Below, one piece after another: positions 1 through 6,884 of a stretch of 64,000 nucleotides of DNA (the stretch's first letter is position 1; the number at the start of each line of letters is the position of its first letter). The translations under genes and the position numbers were made by a program. The stretch is from Spirochaetales bacterium. Lineage in GTDB: Bacteria; Spirochaetota; Spirochaetia; UBA9216. The notes beneath the pieces were generated by a model. The model saw only the letters and a list, made by a program, of their open reading frames with translations, was not told the origin of the DNA and did no database searches. The stretch spans positions 62,001-126,000 of the forward strand of contig JAEKNX010000002.1 of NCBI GenBank assembly GCA_016839055.1, written 5' to 3'.

Positions 1-580
1 TTTCTTCAGGAATCTCGGCAAAAAGCTTCTTGCCGGAGATCTCGCCGGTTTCTTTGTCGAAATTATAAGACCAGATGCAGCTTGCAAACATCTCTGTGAC
101 ATAAAACCTGCTGCCGTCCTGGTTGAAAGCCAGACCGTTTGGAAGTGCAAGTCCGCCGACAGCTTCTTCGATCGTCAGATCCTTGTTTACACGGAACACG
201 CAGCCGTCCTTAGAATAGAGATCTGCGCAGTTATATGCTCCGAAATAAAAACATCCGTCAGGTCCGGCAGTGCCGTCACCTAGGAGCATATCTTTCCTTC
301 CCTTCAGCGGGTTGCCAAGATCTTCGATAATTTTGAAGTTTTCGTCACAGGTCACAAGCCTGTCGTCCAGTACGGCAATCCATCCTCCAGATTCCCGGAA
401 TCCGAGACACTGAAAGTTTCCCTCGAGTTCATGTTCTACCGTCTTCCCGCTCGCAGGATCGAGCTCGGTGCAAGTCGGATTACCTGTGTCGATAAAATAC
501 AAGAATCCAGTCGCCGGATGAACAACTGGAGCCTCCCCGCAAAAATATTGTATCTTTGTTTTCTGGAAATCGCCGCTCAT
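1..580 (-). CDS. SMP-30/gluconolactonase family protein (3' end cut off by the window)
   Basis: About 193 N-terminal residues are visible; the gene continues beyond position 1. Family members are six-bladed beta-propeller lactonases that hydrolyse sugar lactones with a bound divalent metal. Seen here: an N-terminal block GEAPVVHPATGFLYFID, matching the first metal-ligand Glu region of SMP-30, and LPNGLAFNQDGSRFYVTE, which contains the conserved Asn metal-ligand region. The third ligand (Asp) would lie in the missing part. The start ATG at 580 has GGAG seven bases upstream. It diverges from an IclR regulator at 792, the usual arrangement for a sugar-acid catabolic gene and its repressor. The substrate cannot be told from this fragment. 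Confidence 0.85.
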   Translation of the reverse strand, partial: MSGDFQKTKIQYFCGEAPVVHPATGFLYFIDTGNPTCTELDPASGKTVEHELEGNFQCLGFRESGGWIAVLDDRLVTCDENFKIIEDLGNPLKGRKDMLLGDGTAGPDGCFYFGAYNCADLYSKDGCVFRVNKDLTIEEAVGGLALPNGLAFNQDGSRFYVTEMFASCIWSYNFDKETGEISGKKLFAEIPEE

Positions 581-599
581 AAATTCTCCATATCCGATA

Positions 600-633
600 A
601 TATTAGTAATCAATATGGTAACATGCAATATGG
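600..633 (-). promoter_or_regulatory. Promoter of the SMP-30 gene with a direct repeat
   Basis: Reading the minus strand, TTGCAT (628-623) and TAATAT (605-600) are 17 bp apart, 20 bp before the start codon at 580. The octamer CAATATGG (plus strand) occurs at 611-618 and again at 626-633. The two copies lie on the spacer and the -35 box with a 15-bp period. They could be a regulator site; the divergent IclR protein is the obvious candidate. Confidence 0.45.
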
Positions 634-728
634 AAAGAATCAAATATTTGCAGGTAAAAAATGAGAATATATGATGTGAAATTTCTAAACTGTTTATATA
701 AAAAACATTTTAAAATAAATTATGGATA

Positions 729-761
729 TTGACTAATTAGAAAACTGCCGTGATAATTAGT
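729..761 (+). promoter_or_regulatory. Promoter of the IclR gene with overlapping inverted repeat
   Basis: TTGACT (729-734) and GATAAT (752-757) are spaced by 17 bp. A perfect inverted repeat ACTAATTA (732-739) N14 TAATTAGT (754-761) covers both boxes. Occupancy would block RNA polymerase, so autoregulation by the IclR product of 792 is a simple reading (inference). Confidence 0.55.
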
Positions 762-791
762 TCTACTAAATTTAATTAAGGAAACAATTTT

Positions 792-1592
792 ATGGATGAT
801 TTCGAACTTGACCGTGAGAAGAATAAATATCTGATTCCAAATATTGCCAGAGCTCTCAAGATTATCGAATATCTTGCCAAGGAGAAGCAGGAAGCGAGCA
901 TTACTGAAATATCAGACGATTTTAAATATCCAAAGAACAGTGTTTTCCGAATTCTTAATACGCTTGAGTATTACGGCTATGTTGAAGAGCATCATCGAAA
1001 ATACAAGGCAACACCCAGGCTTCTCTACCTCGGCTATGCCGGTATGAGAAATAATGGTATAACCGAAAACTCGCTAGATGTGATGCACGCTATTAGAGAC
1101 GAGATTAATGAGACGGTAATGCTTGGAACGCTGCTAGGCAATGAGGTTGTAATAGTCGAACAGCTTCCGTCGTTTCAGTTTATAAAATTTACTACCGAGA
1201 TAGGGCATAGAGTTAATATTCATACCTCAGCCCCCGGTAAAGCCATCGCGGCATTTCTGCCTGAAAAGGAACAGAAAGACCTGATAAGCCATCTGACATT
1301 TACAAGATATACAAACGGCACCATCCCGAGCCAGAATGAAATGGTCAAAGAGCTTGAGAGGGTGAAAGAACTCGGATACGCAATAGACAACGGTGAAGAA
1401 GTACCCGAGGTTCACTGTGTCGGCGCGCCTATTTTTGATTACCGTAATTACCCCATCGCTGCCGTCTGGTGTTCCGGGCCTGCATTCCGGCTGGATAGAG
1501 AACAACAGTCACATTTCGGGGAGAGAATAAAAGACTACGCCATGCAGATATCAAGAAAATTCGGCTATGACCCCGGACTGAAAAGAAAGTAG
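792..1592 (+). CDS. IclR family transcriptional regulator
   Basis: 266 aa. An N-terminal winged helix-turn-helix (about residues 15-75, with ALKIIEYLAKEKQEASITEI and the recognition region KNSVFRILNTLEYYGYVEE) is followed by the IclR effector domain (about 85-260), including the conserved segment GHRVNIHTSAPGKAIAAFLP. The C-terminal block VGAPIFDYRNYPIAAVWCSG is typical of the ligand pocket. AAGGA lies 9 bases before the ATG. It is divergent from the SMP-30 lactonase gene, so it probably represses a sugar-acid or aromatic pathway that includes that gene. The inverted repeat at 732-761 suggests autoregulation. Its stop codon directly abuts the stop of the mini-ORF on the other strand. Confidence 0.93.
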   Translation: MDDFELDREKNKYLIPNIARALKIIEYLAKEKQEASITEISDDFKYPKNSVFRILNTLEYYGYVEEHHRKYKATPRLLYLGYAGMRNNGITENSLDVMHAIRDEINETVMLGTLLGNEVVIVEQLPSFQFIKFTTEIGHRVNIHTSAPGKAIAAFLPEKEQKDLISHLTFTRYTNGTIPSQNEMVKELERVKELGYAIDNGEEVPEVHCVGAPIFDYRNYPIAAVWCSGPAFRLDREQQSHFGERIKDYAMQISRKFGYDPGLKRK

Positions 1593-1694
1593 TCAGATGT
1601 CATTGATTTCAAAGAACTCGGAGGCCGAATTAATACAAAGACCAGAAAATTCTTCGTCAATGTTTCGGGGAACTATCTCAGTCTTCTCTGCCAT
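1593..1694 (-). CDS. Putative 33-aa small protein with strong ribosome-binding site
   Basis: This mini-ORF begins MAEKTEIVPRNIDEEFSGL and ends in EINDI. It is preceded by AAGGAG six bases from the ATG, the strongest Shine-Dalgarno of this region. A minus-strand promoter candidate (TTGTTT, 16-bp spacer, TAGAAT) lies just upstream. The gene ends exactly where the IclR gene ends and diverges from the DUF2148 gene. The product would be acidic and soluble, with one Cys and no membrane segment. I do not recognise it. Support is the RBS, promoter and precise fit between neighbours; chance remains possible. Confidence 0.4.
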   Translation of the reverse strand: MAEKTEIVPRNIDEEFSGLCINSASEFFEINDI

Positions 1695-1787
1695 GATTAT
1701 CTCCTTCTGTTTTATATTCTAGTGTTTGGGCTATTGAAAACAAAGAAATATGTTAAAATACTGTCAGACAATCGATAGGAGAGATCT

Positions 1788-2321
1788 ATGATAACTGAAG
1801 ATGAGATAAAAGAACAGGTTGTAATCCAAGTTGCCCAGCAGATGCTTGTAGCGGCCAAAACAGCCCCTAAGGGGAAGGGTGTTGATAATATAGTAGCCGC
1901 CGTTCTCACCGGCGATGAGATTAAGAAGGTTTCCGATCATCTTCTTAAAATGGAGGAAGCTGGTGAGGCTCCGGAATATTTTGCGCGGGACGCCGGGAAT
2001 CTTCTCCAGGCCCAGGCTTTATTTTTAATAGGTACAAAGGTAGAGGCTATGGGTGTTGCACCCTGCGGGAACTGCGGTTTTAAAAACTGCGCAGAGAAAA
2101 ATAAATTTCCCGACGTACCTTGCAGTTTCAATACAGGTGATCTCGGAATTGCGGTGGGCTCGGCGGTCAGCCTTGCTATAGATAACCGGGTTGATAACCG
2201 CGTAATGTATACTGTCGGAATCGCAGCTAAACAACTTGGTATTCTTGGCGCGGACGTTAAGATCATTTATGGAATACCTCTTACTTCAGCATCTAAGAAT
2301 CCCTTCTTCGACCGTAAATAG
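1788..2321 (+). CDS. DUF2148 ferredoxin-domain protein
   Basis: 177 aa. The cysteine-rich motif CGNCGFKNCAEK (about residues 91-102), with a further Cys in VPCSFN, matches the DUF2148 family of uncharacterised proteins with a ferredoxin-like iron-sulfur domain. The C-terminal half (LGIAVGSAVSLAIDNRVDNR) is the conserved DUF2148 core. No signal peptide or TM segment is seen, so it is probably cytoplasmic. The ATG has GGAGAG eight bases upstream. The gene stands alone, divergent from the mini-ORF. The family function is not established; an electron-transfer or metal-handling role is inference. Confidence 0.85.
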   Translation: MITEDEIKEQVVIQVAQQMLVAAKTAPKGKGVDNIVAAVLTGDEIKKVSDHLLKMEEAGEAPEYFARDAGNLLQAQALFLIGTKVEAMGVAPCGNCGFKNCAEKNKFPDVPCSFNTGDLGIAVGSAVSLAIDNRVDNRVMYTVGIAAKQLGILGADVKIIYGIPLTSASKNPFFDRK

Positions 2322-2365
2322 GGATTTAAGAACGTGATATGGGCCTCTTAATCTTATTTAAAGTA

Positions 2366-2386
2366 GAGCCTGGACATTCCAGGCTC
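2366..2386. terminator. Hairpin between convergent genes
   Basis: GAGCCTGG (2366-2373) and CCAGGCTC (2379-2386) form a perfect 8-bp stem with a 5-base loop. It lies between the ends of the DUF2148 gene and the FabH-like gene. No long U tract follows on either strand, so its strength as a terminator is uncertain. Confidence 0.5.
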
Positions 2387-2423
2387 ATAAAAAGATTACC
2401 CTGTTTTTTGTATATTAAGAGTT

Positions 2424-3434
2424 TTAAATCCTGATAATATTACCTGCGACAGAGAGCCCTGCCCCCGAGGCTACAGTCAGAACAACATCACCCTTTTTCA
2501 CTCTGCCGCTTTTTATCCCGTCATCGAGTGCCATCGGAACACAGCCTGAACCGGTGTAACCGTACTTATCCATTATCATGAGTGCCTTATTCTCCGGCTG
2601 TCCGAGAACTTTCATGACTTCTCTGATGACGCTTGCATTTATCTGGGTGAAGATAAAGTGATCGATATCATCGAGCCGGAGCCCGGCCTTGGCGGCAAGA
2701 TGCTCCGTAAAAGAAGGCCAAAGCTTCACATTCCTGTCGCCGGGCAGGCGGTTGAGCAGCTGCAGTCCCCATTCTTCGGCTTCGAGCCGTTCATGGGTGA
2801 TCGGCTGCCGCGCTCCGCCCGAATACACTCCTATGTAGTTCCACTGCGTGCCGTCGGCAAGCCTGTGCCCGGTTATGTAACCGGAGTCACTCTTGTCATC
2901 CGTCTTACTGAGGACTACGGCTCCGGCGCCATCGGCGAAGATAGAGTAGCCGAAGGCATCGCCCGGGCGGAAAAAGGCCGGCATGTTGTATACGCCGACT
3001 ATTACTGCGTGTTTTATCTCCGGGTCATAGGCTACCATCCTGGCTCCCACGTCGAGGGCGCTCGTGAAGCTCGCACAGGATGAGGCAACATCGAAGGCGC
3101 CGCAGTTGTGCTCTCCCTTTTGCAGTCGCCCCTGAACAAGGATGGCCGTGGCGGGGGATATATATTCAGGTGTATCAGTTCCTACAATGAAGAGATCTAT
3201 GTCATCAGGAGTAAGCCCGGCGGCCTCGATGGCAGACGCTGCCGCCTTCGTCGAGAAATCGGCAGTTGTTTCATCGATCCCCCGAAGGTGGGCGATGTGC
3301 CGATATCTGATTCCGGTTTTTGCCGCTAGTTTTTCTGTGTCGAATTTGATGTCGGCAAGGCTGCAGACCTCGCTGTTTGATATAGGTTCTCCCGGCACGT
3401 AGGTGCCGGTTCCGCTTATTACCGCTTTATTCAT
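2424..3434 (-). CDS. FabH-like (KAS III family) acyl synthase lacking the catalytic His and Asn
   Basis: 336 aa when started at the ATG at 3434, which has GGAGAGAGG upstream and lies 1 base after the thiolase stop codon (3436-3438). The thiolase fold is clear. The nucleophile Cys is present in FDVASSCASF (near residue 112). The His of the FabH motif PHQAN is replaced by Thr (FTQIN), and the Asn of HGNTS by Tyr (YGYTGSG). FabH uses His and Asn for decarboxylative condensation, so this protein probably does not decarboxylate malonyl-ACP. It may transfer acyl groups or act as a non-catalytic partner of the adjacent thiolase, as PhlA does with PhlC in the PhlACB acyltransferase. It is co-transcribed with the thiolase. 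Family call is firm; reaction is unknown. Confidence 0.85.
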   Translation of the reverse strand: MNKAVISGTGTYVPGEPISNSEVCSLADIKFDTEKLAAKTGIRYRHIAHLRGIDETTADFSTKAAASAIEAAGLTPDDIDLFIVGTDTPEYISPATAILVQGRLQKGEHNCGAFDVASSCASFTSALDVGARMVAYDPEIKHAVIVGVYNMPAFFRPGDAFGYSIFADGAGAVVLSKTDDKSDSGYITGHRLADGTQWNYIGVYSGGARQPITHERLEAEEWGLQLLNRLPGDRNVKLWPSFTEHLAAKAGLRLDDIDHFIFTQINASVIREVMKVLGQPENKALMIMDKYGYTGSGCVPMALDDGIKSGRVKKGDVVLTVASGAGLSVAGNIIRI

Positions 3435-3435
3435 T

Positions 3436-4695
3436 TTAATCCTCTCTCCTAAGAACTGTAACACAATTTGTCACCGCAGACCCTCCGACATTTAAAACAG
3501 CAGCGGTTTGGGGTGTTTTTCCGGCGGGTGACAACCCTATGGGTTCTCCTATCAGTTGTTTATACAGCAGCGCATGCATGGAAACTCCAGTCGCGCCGAC
3601 TGGATGCCCCTTAGCCTTGAGGCCTCCGGAGAGGTTGATTCCGCATTTATCATCCGAACCGAATCTGCCGTCACGGTAATCATAGCCTGATCTGCCGTCT
3701 GCCGAGAGCCCTAGAGCCTCGGTGCAAAGCAGTTGATTGATTGTGAAACAGTCATGCACCTCTGCAATATCTATATCTTTCGCTGTTATTCCGGCTTCAG
3801 CATAGGCCTGACGGGCGGCTTCCTTAGCGGCCATCAGCTCATACATATTCGGCCTCTGGCTGATAGCCAGCCGCTCGGTAGTATGTCCTATTCCCGCTAT
3901 TCTTACCGGCCGGGCGCCGCTTTTTAAGGCTGCGTCTCCGGCTGATAGAACAATAGCTGCCGCGCCGTCTGTTATAAGGGAGCAGTCATGAAGCCTCAGG
4001 GGCTCGGCTATCATCGGGTTCTTTTCCTCCGGCATTCCCAGAATCGCCTCAGCCGAAAAGAGTCCAAGCTTCTCTGGAACCGCGCCCGGTCCGAAGTGGG
4101 CAAGAGGATTCTCCAATGCGTTTCGGTACATGAGCGCGGTTACATGGGCCAGCATTTCGGCCATCTCCCTGTCGTTTATTCCATAATGAGCCTTATAACC
4201 CTTGGCATACTCGGCAAAGAGTCCCGGGAATGTCATTCCCTTTCCGCCTTCTTCCGGCCAGTATGATGAGCAGGCCAGGGCATGGGTCACACCCTTGGTA
4301 TTGAGCAGAGACATTTTCTCGGCACCGATAACAAGAACCCGCTTGTATCGTCCGGATTCAATTCCATAGAGGGCATTGTAGAGGGCGACTGACGAAGACG
4401 CACAGGCGCCTTCAACACGGGTTGCCGGTAGAAAGCGGAAGTCCTCCGGGCATACTTCAACGCCGAGAGGTCCGACATGTTCCTGATTAACAAAGAGGGA
4501 AGGCGAACAGGATCCTATCCATATTGCGTCAATATCCGAGGTTTCTAGTCCCGAATCCTCGACTGCGCCGAGCCCTGCTTCCTTGATGAGGTCATAAAAA
4601 GAGTGAAGGTCGGTTATTTCTCCAGTTTCCCTGTTCTTTTTAGCAAAGGTTCCGAATTTTGTATTATAAGCACCGATAATCGATGTTCGGCTCAT
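3436..4695 (-). CDS. SCP2-type thiolase family protein
   Basis: 419 aa. The nucleophile is Cys98 in RVEGACASSSVAL. The two active-site His blocks are HDCF, near residue 315, and GGLKAKGHPVGATG near 360; the C-terminal block is NVGGSAVTNC. These place it in the SCP-x/acetyl-CoA acetyltransferase branch, not the tetrameric biosynthetic thiolases. Members cleave or form 3-oxoacyl-CoA, or act with a FabH-like partner and a DUF35 protein (PhlACB, archaeal HMG-CoA synthase complexes). The FabH-like partner follows directly, but no DUF35 gene is visible in this window. The promoter at 4748-4776 carries the 14-bp element shared with the hydrolase and Liv promoters. Confidence 0.88.
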   Translation of the reverse strand: MSRTSIIGAYNTKFGTFAKKNRETGEITDLHSFYDLIKEAGLGAVEDSGLETSDIDAIWIGSCSPSLFVNQEHVGPLGVEVCPEDFRFLPATRVEGACASSSVALYNALYGIESGRYKRVLVIGAEKMSLLNTKGVTHALACSSYWPEEGGKGMTFPGLFAEYAKGYKAHYGINDREMAEMLAHVTALMYRNALENPLAHFGPGAVPEKLGLFSAEAILGMPEEKNPMIAEPLRLHDCSLITDGAAAIVLSAGDAALKSGARPVRIAGIGHTTERLAISQRPNMYELMAAKEAARQAYAEAGITAKDIDIAEVHDCFTINQLLCTEALGLSADGRSGYDYRDGRFGSDDKCGINLSGGLKAKGHPVGATGVSMHALLYKQLIGEPIGLSPAGKTPQTAAVLNVGGSAVTNCVTVLRRED

Positions 4696-4729
4696 TTGTT
4701 TCTCCTATATTTTGGGATCTGAGTAAAGA

Positions 4730-4776
4730 GTGAATCATCTCTCATTCAGATTAACGCAAAAAGTCATAACTGTCAA
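4730..4776 (-). promoter_or_regulatory. Thiolase operon promoter with shared 14-bp element
   Basis: On the minus strand TTGACA (4776-4771), 17 bp, TAATCT (4753-4748). Four bases after the -10 box comes GAGAGATGATTCAC (4743-4730), where the transcript would begin. The identical 14-mer occurs at the hydrolase promoter (5748-5735), and a 12/14 match occurs at the Liv promoter (6844-6857), all at nearly the same distance from the -10 box. Confidence 0.65.
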
Positions 4777-4911
4777 ATTTATATTTTGATAATAATTTTT
4801 ATTGATATTTGTAAAATACGGCTTGAAATTGAGACGTGATATAGTTTTAAGGCTGGATAAGCAGTTATAGAGAATATTTTAATTAGCAAATTGCAGGAAA
4901 TTATGGTTGTA

Positions 4912-5718
4912 TTAACTCTTATTAAGGAATCCTGAGATAAGAGTTTTTAGTTCTTCCGGTTTCTCAAAGATGGCTACATGACCACAATTCGGAATTGTAA
5001 AAAACTCACTTCTGTTTATATTTGCAGCGATTATTCTGGAAAAAGACGGCGGTTTCAAGATGTCATCTTCTCCGCATATTACTAGGCTTGGGCAGGTGAT
5101 TTTTTTAAGGTCAGATGTAATATCCAATGTCAGAAATGATTGATAGAGACGAATTTGGCCCGTAAAGTAGTCTTTCGGAATAGCCGTCATCATTTTCTCC
5201 CGTTCTTTAAGCATTTCCATATTCCTGTTAATAAAACTGCTGCTGTAAAGCCAGGGGAGGGCACATCTATAAAAAATGGTACCGTTGCCTGTTTCGGCCG
5301 TGTCGATCCAGGATGAAATTGTCGTCTTTATCAGCGAGTCCAATTCACTTACCGAATCGATTATTACTATTTTCGAAATTATAGCAGGATATTTAATTGC
5401 AAAACATAGAGCGACCTCTCCTCCGTAACTCGTTCCGGCAAGAATAACCTTATCAATTTTGAGTTTTTTAAGAAGAACGGATAAATCCTGGACGTGGTCG
5501 TCAAAGCTTATCTCTTTATCAGGTTTTGAAGATTTAAGCTGCCCCCTGAAGTCATGAAGGAGGATACTGTAACCCATTTTTCTGAAATGATCAGTGAAGT
5601 CGTCCCAGCTTCCTAATGACGCCATTACTCCGTTAAGGAAAACAATTGTGCCCCTGGGGTTATTTTCCTGAAAATATTCGTAGTAGATTTCGGTTTCATT
5701 TATGCTGATTAATGGCAT
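4912..5718 (-). CDS. Alpha/beta hydrolase
   Basis: 268 aa. The full alpha/beta-hydrolase pattern is visible. There is an oxyanion-region GTIVFLNGVMASLGSWDD near residue 25 and the nucleophile elbow GTSYGGE (Ser near 96). The acid loop is VICGEDDILKPPS and the catalytic His is in NCGHVAIFEKPEEL near the C terminus. No signal peptide is seen, so it is cytoplasmic. It resembles MhpC/3-oxoadipate enol-lactonase type esterases or C-C hydrolases, but the substrate cannot be read from sequence. Its promoter carries the same 14-bp element as the thiolase and Liv operons, so it probably works on the same imported compound or a CoA/acid derived from it. Confidence 0.9.
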   Translation of the reverse strand: MPLISINETEIYYEYFQENNPRGTIVFLNGVMASLGSWDDFTDHFRKMGYSILLHDFRGQLKSSKPDKEISFDDHVQDLSVLLKKLKIDKVILAGTSYGGEVALCFAIKYPAIISKIVIIDSVSELDSLIKTTISSWIDTAETGNGTIFYRCALPWLYSSSFINRNMEMLKEREKMMTAIPKDYFTGQIRLYQSFLTLDITSDLKKITCPSLVICGEDDILKPPSFSRIIAANINRSEFFTIPNCGHVAIFEKPEELKTLISGFLNKS

Positions 5719-5734
5719 TTATTCCCCCTAATAA

Positions 5735-5780
5735 GTGAATCATCTCTCGAAATATTAACATCAAGGTTTATATTTAACAA
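5735..5780 (-). promoter_or_regulatory. Hydrolase promoter with shared 14-bp element
   Basis: On the minus strand TTGTTA (5780-5775), 17 bp, TAATAT (5757-5752). GAGAGATGATTCAC (5748-5735) follows three bases later and is identical to the copy at 4743-4730. The rest of the gap up to the TetR gene (5781-6012) is AT-rich and shows no gene that I can support. Confidence 0.6.
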
Positions 5781-6012
5781 GTTTTTTAGTAGCAATTTGG
5801 AATTTGGCTGCAATTATTTAAGTATTCGGCCTGATTTCGATTACTATCTCTATGAAGCGGGTTTAGGGGTTATTCTGAATTAAGCAAAAAGAAAAAAATA
5901 TCAAATATTTAAAATTGAAGATTTTTCTAACCGCTTTCGGGCCGTATAATTCGAATTGCTGTTGACGAGGAAGAGATGGAAATACAAAAAACCTGATTTG
6001 TATCTATGGGAC

Positions 6013-6043
6013 TTCAGGACATCAAAAAGAGTGATGTTCTGAA
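6013..6043 (-). terminator. Hairpin downstream of the TetR gene
   Basis: TTCAGGACATC (6013-6023) pairs with GATGTTCTGAA (6033-6043) over 11 bp with one G-U pair and a 9-base loop. It lies just after the stop of the TetR gene. An alternative stem (CTGAATG / CATTCAG, 6039-6059) overlaps its base. There is no strong U tract. Confidence 0.4.
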
Positions 6044-6051
6044 TGGTCGTA

Positions 6052-6696
6052 TCATTCAGGGAGATTGAATGCACCCTCGCTTATTATCTTCATTACATCT
6101 TCCAGAACCTTTTGGGGTACCGGTTTTTTCTCGAAAATAATCCATTTCAGGGCTATGAAATTTGTAATTCCCATAAGGCAGTATACTAAAGTGGTTGGAT
6201 CATAGTCCTTGACCTCTCCGCTTTTCTGGGCTTTTTTTATACCTACTAAATAATGCTGGGCAAAATTTTCGTAGTACTCCATAAAGGCTTCCTCAATAAC
6301 AAACTGGGCATCCCACACAATACGAAACAGCCCGTTATGCTTGTTTACGAAACTGAAGAAGGTTTCAAATCCCACCTTTTCCTCTTCCTTACGGTTTTTG
6401 CAGTCTACTGTAGCCTCGACAATCTCTTTTCTGAGAGCATGGTTCAGCTCTTCCATAAGGTATCTGAAGATACTCTTTTTATCAGGGAAATATATATAGA
6501 AGGTTCCTGAAGCTACATTAGCAGATTCAACTATTTCGGTAATCTTGGTATTATAAAATCCTTTCTGGCTGAAAAGATCTTCCGCGGCCTTAAGTATACG
6601 TGCAAGTGTTTTTTTGCCGCGTGCCGTTTTTGGCTTATTGATCAGTTCCAGAACGGAAGTGTTAGGTTTTAGGGTATTATGTTCAGTCATGTTCAT
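6052..6696 (-). CDS. TetR/AcrR family transcriptional regulator
   Basis: 214 aa from the ATG at 6696, chosen because GAGG lies 6 bases upstream; longer in-frame starts up to 6741 lack a good site. The N-terminal HTH (about residues 20-75) contains ILKAAEDLFSQKGFYNTKI and the recognition region VASGTFYIYFPDKKSIFRYL, typical of TetR proteins. The C-terminal domain binds an unknown ligand. The gene lies between the hydrolase and Liv operons and is divergent from Liv. It is the best candidate for the protein that reads the shared 14-bp element or the inverted repeat at 6767-6806. The predicted -10 box is only about 17 bp before the ATG, giving a very short leader. Confidence 0.92.
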   Translation of the reverse strand: MNMTEHNTLKPNTSVLELINKPKTARGKKTLARILKAAEDLFSQKGFYNTKITEIVESANVASGTFYIYFPDKKSIFRYLMEELNHALRKEIVEATVDCKNRKEEEKVGFETFFSFVNKHNGLFRIVWDAQFVIEEAFMEYYENFAQHYLVGIKKAQKSGEVKDYDPTTLVYCLMGITNFIALKWIIFEKKPVPQKVLEDVMKIISEGAFNLPE

Positions 6697-6712
6697 GTTA
6701 TTCCTCAAACGA

Positions 6713-6741
6713 TTATTAAACATAAGATTACCTGTTGTCAA
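6713..6741 (-). promoter_or_regulatory. Promoter of the TetR gene
   Basis: On the minus strand TTGACA (6741-6736), 17 bp, TAATAA (6718-6713). The transcript would begin about 10 bases before the ATG at 6696, leaving only the GAGGAA ribosome-binding site in the leader. Confidence 0.5.
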
Positions 6742-6766
6742 TGACCCGAATCATGAATCGAGGTTC

Positions 6767-6806
6767 ATATTTCATTATATTACTATTAAAATCACCAATG
6801 AAATAT
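6767..6806. promoter_or_regulatory. 10-bp inverted repeat between TetR gene and Liv operon
   Basis: ATATTTCATT (6767-6776) and AATGAAATAT (6797-6806) are perfect inverted copies separated by 20 bp. They sit directly upstream of the Liv -35 box (6811). This could be a TetR operator; TetR operators usually have a shorter gap, so a two-dimer or looped arrangement would be needed. Confidence 0.4.
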
Positions 6807-6810
6807 ATTC

Positions 6811-6857
6811 TTGACAGATATAAAAAGCTGTGGGAAAATAACTGAGAGTAGATTCAC
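6811..6857 (+). promoter_or_regulatory. Liv operon promoter with variant of the shared element
   Basis: TTGACA (6811-6816), 17 bp, GAAAAT (6834-6839). After four bases comes GAGAGTAGATTCAC (6844-6857). It matches the element of the thiolase and hydrolase promoters at 12 of 14 positions, in the same orientation and at the same distance from the -10 box. Confidence 0.6.
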
Positions 6858-6884
6858 GTTTCATTTGCAAAATAGGAGGCTAAT

